Shown piece after piece: positions 1-6,501 of a DNA stretch of 64,000 bases (positions within the stretch are counted from its first letter, which is position 1; every line of letters starts with the position of its first letter). The notes below the pieces were generated by a model. The model ran no database searches, was not told where the DNA came from, and was given only the letters and a program-made list of their open reading frames with translations. Source of the DNA: Spirosoma arboris (lineage in GTDB: Bacteria > Bacteroidota > Bacteroidia > Cytophagales > Spirosomataceae); assembly GCF_009754945.1 (NCBI RefSeq), contig NZ_WPIN01000005.1:434001-498000 (forward strand). Reading direction: 5' to 3'. The position numbers were made by a program, and so were the translations under genes.

Positions 1-157
1 TTTTTTACCCATTCTGTATTTTGCCATCAAAAACTTCGCGGTTAAAAACGTGACGCTAACTGCTTCACATTAACTAACTATCTGAATCCGGTTAAACCGC
101 TTCAGAACAAAGCCAATAACTCCATTCCGAAGGAGTTTTTTCATAGGTTGGTTTCGA
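1..157. other. Left edge, non-coding, with a short terminator-like hairpin
   Basis: I see no convincing open frame here. A 6-bp stem (AACTCC at 118-123, GGAGTT at 132-137) with an 8-base loop is followed by a T run to 141, the form of an intrinsic terminator. It probably belongs to a plus-strand gene lying before the window. Confidence 0.45.
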
Positions 158-194
158 AAAGCCCTCACCGGCTTGAGTGAGGGCTTTCTTTTTT
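158..194 (+). terminator. Intrinsic terminator for an unseen upstream gene
   Basis: Perfect 11-bp stem AAAGCCCTCAC (158-168) / GTGAGGGCTTT (177-187), 8-base loop, then a T-rich tract to 194. It overlaps the first codons of the longest open frame of the next gene, which argues that the next gene starts later, at 224. Confidence 0.8.
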
Positions 195-223
195 CATCGA
201 ACGTTCATTCAGTACGTATACAT

Positions 224-1015
224 ATGGATTTACAACTGCAAAACAAAGTAATCATCGTTACGGGAGGAGCCAAAGGCATTGGCGAAGGCATTGTAAAAGT
301 GCTCGCTGCCGAAGGTGCCATCCCGGTCATCATTGGTCGAAACGAAGACGATAACCAGAAGGTCGTAGCGGAGGTTGAAGCTTCTGGACAGCAGGCCTTT
401 CAGGTCGTAGCAGAGCTGACCCAGCCCGAAGAATCAGCCAAGGCGGTTCAGGCCGTCCTGAGTCAATTTGGGCGAATTGATGGGGTCGTCAACAACGCTG
501 GCGTAAACGATGGCGTTGGCCTGGAAAATGGTAATTATGAGGCATTTATAGCCTCCCTGCATAAGAATCTGGTGCATTATTACCTGATCGTACATCATGC
601 ACTCCCTGCGCTGAAAGAATCGAAAGGGGCTATCGTCAATATCACCTCCAAAACTGCCGATACAGGTCAGGGGGGAACTTCTGCCTACGCAGCCGCTAAT
701 GGTGGACGTAATGCATTAACCCGCGAGTGGGCTGTCGAATTGTTGAAATACGGCATCCGGGTTAATGCAATTGTCGTTGCCGAATGTTGGACCCCGCTGT
801 ACGAACGCTGGATCAATACCTTACCCAATCCAGAAGAAAAACTAGCGTCCATCGTCGCGCATATCCCACTCGAAAACCGGATGACAACCGCCGAGGAAAT
901 TGCGAATACGACGGCTTTCTTACTATCAAATCGTTCTAGCCACACAACCGGTCAGCTTCTGTACGTCGATGGTGGTTACGTGCATCTTGATCGGGCTTTA
1001 GCGAATGCTTCTTAA
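224..1015 (+). CDS. SDR-family oxidoreductase, L-fucose-dehydrogenase-like, with Asn at the catalytic Lys position
   Basis: A classical short-chain dehydrogenase of 263 aa. The NAD(P) motif TGGAKGIG is at residues 13-20 and NNAG at 90-93; the likely catalytic Ser is 142 and Tyr is 155. The expected YxxxK reads YAAAN, so the active-site lysine is an asparagine (N159, codon 698-700). The wording around it (TGQG...TSAY, ALTREWAVELL) resembles L-fucose/aldose 1-dehydrogenase-type SDRs, recalled rather than searched. The ATG at 224 was chosen because the longer frame begins with TTG inside the preceding terminator. The next gene is a zinc sugar-acid dehydrogenase in the same direction, so both probably act in sugar or sugar-acid oxidation. 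The substrate is inferred. Confidence 0.8.
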   Translation: MDLQLQNKVIIVTGGAKGIGEGIVKVLAAEGAIPVIIGRNEDDNQKVVAEVEASGQQAFQVVAELTQPEESAKAVQAVLSQFGRIDGVVNNAGVNDGVGLENGNYEAFIASLHKNLVHYYLIVHHALPALKESKGAIVNITSKTADTGQGGTSAYAAANGGRNALTREWAVELLKYGIRVNAIVVAECWTPLYERWINTLPNPEEKLASIVAHIPLENRMTTAEEIANTTAFLLSNRSSHTTGQLLYVDGGYVHLDRALANAS

Positions 1016-1016
1016 C

Positions 1017-1089
1017 TGAGGTTTGAAGTGGGTGTTTCATACGCCATATCTCCAAGATATGGCGTATGAAACACCCACTTCAAACCTCA
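1017..1089. repeat. Perfect 35-bp inverted repeat (hairpin) between the two dehydrogenase genes
   Basis: Arms 1017-1051 and 1055-1089 are exact reverse complements over 35 bases, separated by only three bases (CCA). It begins directly after the stop of the SDR gene and ends 12 bases before the next start codon. No T tract follows, so it is not a textbook intrinsic terminator. An mRNA carrying it would form an extremely stable hairpin just upstream of the next start. Confidence 0.95.
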
Positions 1090-1101
1090 AACTACTACTT
1101 T

Positions 1102-2121
1102 ATGCAAACTTTAGTCTGTACAACGCCGGGGGAATTAACCTATCAGTTGGGCATCAAGCCAGAATTAACCCCTGGTAACGCCATCATCCGGATTCGACGA
1201 ATTGGTATTTGCGGCACAGATCTCCACGCGTTTGAGGGAACACAGCCGTATTTCAACTACCCACGTATTCTGGGACATGAACTAGCGGGTGAATTAGTCG
1301 AAGTAGATGGCACATCTGATTTTGAACCCGGCGAAGCAGTCACCTTCATTCCTTATTTCAACTGTGGGCACTGTATTGCCTGCCGATCAGGAAAGCCTAA
1401 TTGTTGTGCTAATCTAAGCGTATGCGGTGTTCATGCCGACGGCGGTATGGTCGAATACTTGTCTGTCCCCTCCTACTCGCTGGTGCACGGCAATGGCTTG
1501 AGCTTCGATGAACTGGCTTTAGTCGAACCACTGGCCATTGGCGCACATGGTATTCGTCGGGCTGGTGTTCAGCCTGGTGAGTGGGTGTTGGTTATTGGTG
1601 CTGGCCCAATTGGGCTAGGGGTCATGGAATTTGCCCGGATTGCTGGAGGAAATGTAATTGCTTTGGATATTAATGAGTCACGACTGAATTTCTGCCGAAA
1701 TCGACTGAAGGTGGAACATACCGTATTGGCAACGGCGCCAGATGTTCTCGAGCAATTGGCAGCCATTACTAACGGCGACATGCCCACAGTAGTTATTGAT
1801 GCAACGGGTAGCCTGCGGGCCATTAACAATGCATTTCAATACATGGCCCATGGAGCACGCTATATACTGATTGGCTTACAGAAAGGCGAGATTTCCTTTA
1901 GTCATCCAGAATTTCATAAGCGAGAAGGTACACTCATGAGCAGCCGAAACGCCACTCGACAGGATTTTGAGCATGTTATTACCTCCATGAAAAGTGGACA
2001 GATTGACCCAACGACCTACATCACACATCGGGTGGCGTTTGGCCAGGTAAGCGACGAATTTGCGAGTTGGCTCAATCCGGCAAATGGGGTTATCAAAGCG
2101 ATGGTTGCCATCAATGAATAA
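1102..2121 (+). CDS. Zinc-binding alcohol dehydrogenase, L-galactonate/L-gulonate 5-dehydrogenase-like
   Basis: A medium-chain zinc dehydrogenase of 339 aa. GICGTDLHA near residue 38 and GHE in RILGHELAGE supply catalytic-zinc ligands. The structural-zinc cysteines lie in a CGHCIACRSGKPNCC-type lobe. GAGPIGLG is the NAD-binding loop. The wording (TQPYFNYPRILGHE, GVHADGG, DPEFHK-like FSHPEFHKREGT, SRNAT) closely recalls E. coli LgoD/YjjN, which oxidises L-galactonate at C5. This is from memory, not alignment. The ATG at 1102 was chosen because the longer frame reads into the upstream hairpin. It is probably co-transcribed with the SDR gene and works on a sugar acid. The exact substrate is not established. 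Confidence 0.8.
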   Translation: MQTLVCTTPGELTYQLGIKPELTPGNAIIRIRRIGICGTDLHAFEGTQPYFNYPRILGHELAGELVEVDGTSDFEPGEAVTFIPYFNCGHCIACRSGKPNCCANLSVCGVHADGGMVEYLSVPSYSLVHGNGLSFDELALVEPLAIGAHGIRRAGVQPGEWVLVIGAGPIGLGVMEFARIAGGNVIALDINESRLNFCRNRLKVEHTVLATAPDVLEQLAAITNGDMPTVVIDATGSLRAINNAFQYMAHGARYILIGLQKGEISFSHPEFHKREGTLMSSRNATRQDFEHVITSMKSGQIDPTTYITHRVAFGQVSDEFASWLNPANGVIKAMVAINE

Positions 2122-2125
2122 TTCG

Positions 2126-2187
2126 TTTTCTGACAGGATTAGCGGCTAGCAGAAATCCTGTTTTATCCCGTAAATCCTGTCAGAAAA
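2126..2187. repeat. Inverted repeat with two alternative 3' arms
   Basis: TTTTCTGACAGGATT (2126-2140) pairs perfectly over 15 bp with 2173-2187. A nearer copy of AATCCTG at 2154-2160 could pair with CAGGATT instead and is followed by TTTT. The transcript could thus form a short terminator-like hairpin or a longer one. It follows the zinc dehydrogenase gene and precedes the lysS promoter. Confidence 0.7.
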
Positions 2188-2243
2188 AGCTCGTCTTCTA
2201 TATCTACTCAGGCCCTAACTCTACAAACGCCAATCCTTTTCAC

Positions 2244-2251
2244 TATTTTTG
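2244..2251 (+). promoter_or_regulatory. Candidate lysS promoter -7 box
   Basis: TATTTTTG fits the Bacteroidota -7 consensus TAnnTTTG, 50 bases before the lysS start. I could not find a clear TTTG -33 element at the right distance. Confidence 0.45.
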
Positions 2252-2300
2252 CGGCCTTAATTACTGGTCAACCCGCTGATTGACCAACTTATTGACAATC

Positions 2301-4055
2301 ATGCAACTGAGTGAACAAGAAATAAACCGCCGACAAAAGCGCGAAGAATTAATGCGGATGGGGATCGACCCCTACCCCGCCGAGTTATTTGACGTAACGG
2401 CCACCATTGCCGACATTCGAGAGGCTTTCCAAACCGTTGAACCTGAACAAGACTTTTCGGGTGACCAGCGCTGGGGTAATATTCAATTGGCTGGCCGATT
2501 GATGGTATTCCGCATTAGCGGCAGTGCGTCATTTGCCGAAATACAGGACTCTACTGGCCGGATGCAGTTCTACTTCCGACGCGACGACATCTGCCCAGGC
2601 GAAGATAAAACCCTCTATAACACTGTCTTCAAGAAGCTTCTTGACATTGGCGACATTATTGGTGTTCGGGGCCATGTATTCACGACCAAAACCGGAGAAC
2701 TCTCGGTTTATGTAAAGGAATTTAAGATCCTGAATAAATCACTACGTCCATTGCCGGTGGTGAAGGAAGTGATCAATGAGCAGGGACAAAAAGAAACTTT
2801 CGACGCCTTTACCGATCCTGAGCAGCGCTACCGCCAGCGGTATGTGGACCTGATCGTTAATCCACAGGTGCGCGATGTGTTCGTTAAACGGACGAAGCTG
2901 GTGAACTCGATTCGGCAGTTTCTGAGCCAAAAAGGCTATCTGGAAGTCGAAACACCCATTTTGCAACCCATTCATGGTGGAGCAACTGCGCGACCATTTA
3001 GCACACACCACAACTCGCTCGACATGACGCTTTATATGCGGATTGCCAACGAGTTATATCTGAAACGCCTGATTGTGGGCGGCTACGACGGCGTATTTGA
3101 ATTCGCTAAAGATTTTCGCAACGAGGGCATGGATCGTACGCACAATCCTGAGTTTACGCAGGTTGAGTTCTACGTCGCATATAAAGATTACCTCTGGATG
3201 ATGGACACCATCGAAGAGATGGTCGAAAAAGTGGCGCTGGATGTAGCCGGAACAACGAAAGTGACAGTTGGCGAAAACGTTATTGATTTCAAACGCCCCT
3301 GGAAACGCCTGACCATGTTTGAGGCCATTCAGGAATATACGGGCGTCGACGTATCAGCAATGGAAGAAGCCGAATTACGGCAGGTTGCCGAATATCGGGG
3401 AATTAAGGTCGATAGCACCATGGGCAAGTCAAAACTGATCGATGAGCTGTTTGGCGACGCCTGCGAACCCAACCTGATTCAGCCGACATTTATTACCGAC
3501 TACCCCGTCGAAATGTCGCCGTTGACTAAGAAGCACCGTAGTAAACCGGGCCTGGTTGAACGGTTCGAAGCTATTTGCAATGGTAAAGAGATCGCAAACG
3601 CCTACTCTGAGCTAAACGATCCACTCGATCAACGCGAACGTTTTGAAGAGCAACTGCGCTTAGCCGAACGAGGTGACGAGGAAGCGATGGCTCTGGACGA
3701 AGACTTCCTGCGTGCCCTTGAGTACGGCATGCCCCCAACGGCAGGTGTTGGTCTTGGTATTGATCGTCTGGCGATGATTATGACCAACCAGCCGTCGATT
3801 CAGGATGTTCTGTTTTTTCCTCAGATGCGCCCGGAAAAGAAAGTAGAGCTATCGGATGATAGTGATTTTGTGGAGGCCGGCGTTCCAGTAGAATGGATTC
3901 CAGCGGTGCAAAAGCTAGGATTTCAAACAGTTGAGCAACTCCAAGCAGGTAACCCTAACAAAATCTTTAATGATCTTGGGGGTGTTCGCAAAAAATTAAA
4001 AATGAATGTCCCAATGCCAAGCCTGGAGCAGGTTCGTAGTTGGACAGGGAATTAA
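2301..4055 (+). CDS. lysS: Lysyl-tRNA synthetase (class II)
   Basis: Cytoplasmic class II enzyme that charges tRNA-Lys, 584 aa. An N-terminal OB-fold anticodon-binding domain (about residues 50-180) precedes the catalytic domain. Motif 2 reads FRNEGMDRTHNPEFTQVE and motif 3 reads GLGIDRLAMIMTNQ. About 70 residues follow motif 3, including a helical tail (VEWIPAVQKLGFQTVEQL...). They look like the C-terminal extension seen in Bacteroidota LysS, longer than in E. coli. The ATG at 2301 was preferred to a TTG seven codons upstream. It stands alone between its own promoter box and a strong shared terminator. Confidence 0.97.
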   Translation: MQLSEQEINRRQKREELMRMGIDPYPAELFDVTATIADIREAFQTVEPEQDFSGDQRWGNIQLAGRLMVFRISGSASFAEIQDSTGRMQFYFRRDDICPGEDKTLYNTVFKKLLDIGDIIGVRGHVFTTKTGELSVYVKEFKILNKSLRPLPVVKEVINEQGQKETFDAFTDPEQRYRQRYVDLIVNPQVRDVFVKRTKLVNSIRQFLSQKGYLEVETPILQPIHGGATARPFSTHHNSLDMTLYMRIANELYLKRLIVGGYDGVFEFAKDFRNEGMDRTHNPEFTQVEFYVAYKDYLWMMDTIEEMVEKVALDVAGTTKVTVGENVIDFKRPWKRLTMFEAIQEYTGVDVSAMEEAELRQVAEYRGIKVDSTMGKSKLIDELFGDACEPNLIQPTFITDYPVEMSPLTKKHRSKPGLVERFEAICNGKEIANAYSELNDPLDQRERFEEQLRLAERGDEEAMALDEDFLRALEYGMPPTAGVGLGIDRLAMIMTNQPSIQDVLFFPQMRPEKKVELSDDSDFVEAGVPVEWIPAVQKLGFQTVEQLQAGNPNKIFNDLGGVRKKLKMNVPMPSLEQVRSWTGN

Positions 4056-4100
4056 AAATAGAAACCCCCACCTGAAAACCGGGTGGGGTTTCTATTTTTT
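4054..4100. terminator. Bidirectional intrinsic terminator between lysS and the cold-shock gene
   Basis: An A-rich run, a GC-rich stem (GAAACCCC paired with GGGGTTTC, extended through AAAAATA/TATTTTT, one bulged C) and a T run on both strands. It serves the convergent lysS (+) and cold-shock (-) genes. Confidence 0.85.
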
Positions 4101-4122
4101 GAGTCGATGCTGGAGGGTAAAT

Positions 4123-4323
4123 CTAATTGGCTATTTTTTGCACCTTTACGGCGTTGAGTCCTTTTTTGCCGTCAACCACTTCAAACTGTACCCGGTCTTT
4201 TTCTCGAATGGTAATCCCATTCAAGCCGGTGATGTGAACGAAAATGTCTCTGTTGGTACCATCTTCAACAATGAATCCGTAGCCTTTACTTTCGTTAAAG
4301 AATTTTACTTCACCTGTTTGCAT
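4123..4323 (-). CDS. Cold-shock domain protein (CspA family)
   Basis: A 66-aa single cold-shock domain that binds single-stranded nucleic acid and melts RNA structure. It carries the family's opening GEVKFFNESKGYGFI (RNP1-like) and the RNP2 segment DIFVHI. The ATG at 4323 (MQTGEVKFF) was chosen over an ATG seven codons upstream because cold-shock proteins start just before the GxVKxF strand. The long upstream untranslated stretch is compatible with the structured leaders of other csp genes. Confidence 0.93.
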   Translation of the reverse strand: MQTGEVKFFNESKGYGFIVEDGTNRDIFVHITGLNGITIREKDRVQFEVVDGKKGLNAVKVQKIAN

Positions 4324-4664
4324 AAAACGTAAACAATTAAACAATTAAACATTTAAGGGGTCAGTCATTAACAAAGATTCAGGAAAGAGCGAACAAAACA
4401 TCCTTTTGATTAGGATATTTAGTTGAGGATCAACGAACTTTGTTAAATGTAATGGCGAAAATGGCACCTTATGAGCCTTTAACCCCGTTACAACACAAAG
4501 AAAACGAAAATGTTCTGACTTCAATGAGTTTGGGACCACTTTTTAGCTAATTTCATTAAGTTTATATTGGCTTTCTTCGTAAACGGCAAACATTCTACCA
4601 AACACAGTCGTTAGCTTTGTGCACGATCAATGACTGAACAGTATCCACTTCATAGACGAACAAA
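4324..4664. other. Divergent intergenic region between the cold-shock and PspC genes
   Basis: I see no gene in these 341 bases. For the minus strand a weak promoter match (TTG at 4522-4524, 18-base spacer, TTTCTTTG at 4496-4503) would give the cold-shock mRNA a leader of about 165 bases. A small hairpin (ATCC...GGAT near 4400) lies inside that leader. For the plus strand TAGCTTTG at 4612-4619 fits TAnnTTTG about 46 bases before the PspC gene. Both promoters are inferred. Confidence 0.4.
4612..4619 (+). promoter_or_regulatory. Candidate -7 box for the PspC-domain gene
   Basis: TAGCTTTG matches TAnnTTTG and lies 46 bases upstream of the ATG at 4665. No matching -33 element was recognised. Confidence 0.4.
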
Positions 4665-4886
4665 ATGAATAAGATTCGATATTTTGTTGAAAGTCAGGCG
4701 TTCGGTGTCTGCTCCCGCTTGGGAGAAAAGATGAATATTTCGGCCAGCAGTATCCGCTTATATTTTATATATACTTCATTTCTGACACTTGGCTCCCCCG
4801 TTGTTCTTTATCTGATACTGGCTTTCTGGATGGAGATGAATAAACACATGCGTCGGCACGCTCACCCAACCATCTGGGAACTGTGA
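4665..4886 (+). CDS. Small PspC-domain membrane protein
   Basis: A 73-aa protein with the PspC layout: a short N-terminal motif (GVCSRLGEKMNIS, typical of the 'GV.aGla..f.id' start of PspC) then one hydrophobic segment (about residues 33-56). It ends in a short basic, His-rich tail. PspC proteins sit in the inner membrane and are tied to envelope-stress responses. No other psp gene is nearby, so the role is inferred from the domain only. It converges on the glycosyltransferase gene across a hairpin element. Confidence 0.75.
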   Translation: MNKIRYFVESQAFGVCSRLGEKMNISASSIRLYFIYTSFLTLGSPVVLYLILAFWMEMNKHMRRHAHPTIWEL

Positions 4887-4887
4887 G

Positions 4888-4976
4888 CATATATATGATA
4901 TAAGATGTATGATATATGATGTACTGCTTTTGCGTAAGCCATATCATATATCATACATTCTATATCCTACATCTGA
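4888..4976. repeat. Heptad-periodic inverted repeat, ATRTAWG type
   Basis: The left part (4891-4925) is successive 7-base words fitting ATRTAWG (ATATATG, ATATAAG, ATGTATG, ATATATG). The right part (about 4941-4976) is their reverse complement with a few mismatches. The loop holds a small GCTT/AAGC stem. It lies between two convergent genes, and its right arm contains the stop codon of the glycosyltransferase gene (4967-4969). The same word family recurs at 62972-63033. Confidence 0.85.
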
Positions 4977-6016
4977 TTAAACGTCTTTTTTCCTTCGGCA
5001 AAATATTGCCAGACAATGCTTTTCGGGTAGAGCTTAACTTCGGTGGTTTGCTGTTGCTTTAATAAGCGTCGCTGTTGGTGAAGTTTTGGCAGTGCTCCAT
5101 AAAAGGCGAAATGTGCCCGTATAATGGCCCATACATCACGCCATTGCTTTTCCCGCATAAAGAGCAATGACGATAAGCCATCCATTACTAGCCTAAAAAG
5201 AATTTTTGGCCATAACCAGCCATTGGCAGGCCAGTTCTTGTAGAGCATATAGAGGCTGTTGCGGTAATTCAGAAAGGTTTTATGGGGATTGGACTTATGG
5301 AGTGTTCCTCCTCCAACATGGTAAACTGTCGACTCGCCACACGCCCAAACTTCATACCCCAATCGCTGTATGCGCCAGCACCAGTCAATTTCTTCCATGT
5401 GGGCAAAAAACGATGCATCGAAGCCTCCAGTTTGGTGAAACACAGTTGCCTTTACGAAAAGACAGGCTCCAGTCGCCCAAAATACCTGTTGGTTATCGTT
5501 GTATTGTCCATGATCTCTCTCGAATGTAGCAAACACACGGCCCCGGCAAAAAACATAGCCTAGCCAATCGACAAAGCCACCGGCAGCTCCTGCATGTTCA
5601 AACAAGTCACGCTCGTTATACGACCGAATTTTAGGTTGGCAAGCGGCAATATTCGGATTAGCCTCCAATAACGCCAGTACGGGTGAAAGCCAACCGGGTG
5701 TTACCTCAATATCGGAATTTGGTAAAACGTAGTAAGTAGCACCTCCATAGTGTGTTCGGATATGTTCGAGGGCCGCGTTGTAACCTCCAGCATAGCCTTC
5801 ATTACGAGGAAGTTCAATGACTCGAACAGTTGGGAACGTAGACTTTAGAAAGGGGACGGAATCATCGGAAGAAGCGCTGTCTGCTACGTAAACCGGGTGC
5901 CCATCAGCGGTTGCCAGTACGGCAGGCAGGAATTTGGCCAAAAACGGTTTCCCGTTGTAATTAAGAATAACAATGGCAAGGGTATCCAAATCAGTTTGTG
6001 GTTTGACGTTTGCCAT
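4967..6016 (-). CDS. Family 2 glycosyltransferase (rhamnosyltransferase-like)
   Basis: A 349-aa GT-A fold transferase that would add a sugar from a nucleotide donor to an envelope glycan. It opens with AIVILNYNGKPFLAKFL, the usual GT2 start, followed by VADSASSDDSV. The NSD at 'VLPNSDIEV' is the metal/donor-binding DxD equivalent. EEIDWCWR is the conserved acceptor-side motif of rhamnosyltransferase-like members. A C-terminal hydrophobic/amphipathic region follows. The ATG at 6016 (MANVKPQ) is preferred; a frame ten codons longer exists. It ends inside a hairpin element. Acceptor and donor are unknown. Confidence 0.85.
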   Translation of the reverse strand: MANVKPQTDLDTLAIVILNYNGKPFLAKFLPAVLATADGHPVYVADSASSDDSVPFLKSTFPTVRVIELPRNEGYAGGYNAALEHIRTHYGGATYYVLPNSDIEVTPGWLSPVLALLEANPNIAACQPKIRSYNERDLFEHAGAAGGFVDWLGYVFCRGRVFATFERDHGQYNDNQQVFWATGACLFVKATVFHQTGGFDASFFAHMEEIDWCWRIQRLGYEVWACGESTVYHVGGGTLHKSNPHKTFLNYRNSLYMLYKNWPANGWLWPKILFRLVMDGLSSLLFMREKQWRDVWAIIRAHFAFYGALPKLHQQRRLLKQQQTTEVKLYPKSIVWQYFAEGKKTFNQM

Positions 6017-6060
6017 AGTAATCGATCTATGCCAACATCGAACCACAAACTTACAAACTA

Positions 6061-6393
6061 TTAAGACATCAGTCCATCCAGATTTAGACCGGGTATGTTT
6101 GGCAACAGCCCTTCTGTGGCTTGGCGGAGATGTTCACGCGCTTTTGTTTCAACGTTAGCCATAGCTTTATTCGTTGCTGCTACGATTAGATCTTGTAGCA
6201 TTTCGCGATCATCGGGCCGTATCAGGTCGGGGTCAATCTCAATTTTCAGAACATTTTTCAGACCATTGACGGTCACTTTCACTAATCCCGCCCCCGATTC
6301 GCCCGTTTCCGTAACGGCGCTCAGCGTTTCCTGGGCATCTTTCATTCGGGATTGAACTTCCTTCATCTTCCCGAACATATCCATCATATTCAT
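6061..6393 (-). CDS. YbaB/EbfC-family nucleoid-associated protein
   Basis: A 110-aa protein starting MNMMDMFGKMKEVQSRMKD, the amphipathic helix typical of YbaB/EbfC, then a small alpha/beta core. These dimers bind DNA and are often encoded near recombination genes such as dnaX-recR; no such partner is present here. The glycosyltransferase gene follows in the same direction 44 bases later. Confidence 0.9.
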   Translation of the reverse strand: MNMMDMFGKMKEVQSRMKDAQETLSAVTETGESGAGLVKVTVNGLKNVLKIEIDPDLIRPDDREMLQDLIVAATNKAMANVETKAREHLRQATEGLLPNIPGLNLDGLMS

Positions 6394-6394
6394 A

Positions 6395-6500
6395 TTGCTT
6401 TGTAGTTAGTAAGTAGTGGAATCAGTGAAGTAGATGGAGTGAGTAAATTAAGCTTTTGATCAGACTTGCTGCTTCACTGACTTCACTTAGTTTAGTTTCC
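6395..6500. repeat. Purine-rich imperfect inverted repeat between YbaB and CHU_C genes
   Basis: The plus strand repeats short words such as AGTGAAGT and GTGGAGTGAG. CAGTGAAGTAG (6423-6433) pairs with CTGCTTCACTG (6469-6479) with one mismatch. The word content resembles the elements at 38344 and 60023. It sits between two co-directional minus-strand genes. Confidence 0.6.
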
Positions 6501-6501
6501 A

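Noticed and set aside
173..223. Upstream extension of the SDR gene
   Set aside because: The extension begins with TTG inside the terminator stem-loop; the SDR fold begins at the ATG at 224.
4006..4332. A 108-codon plus-strand open frame over the cold-shock gene
   Set aside because: It crosses a strong terminator and is the complement of a clear cold-shock domain gene.
5206..5563. Two overlapping plus-strand open frames within the glycosyltransferase gene
   Set aside because: Both lie opposite a well-supported GT2 coding sequence and have no recognisable domains.
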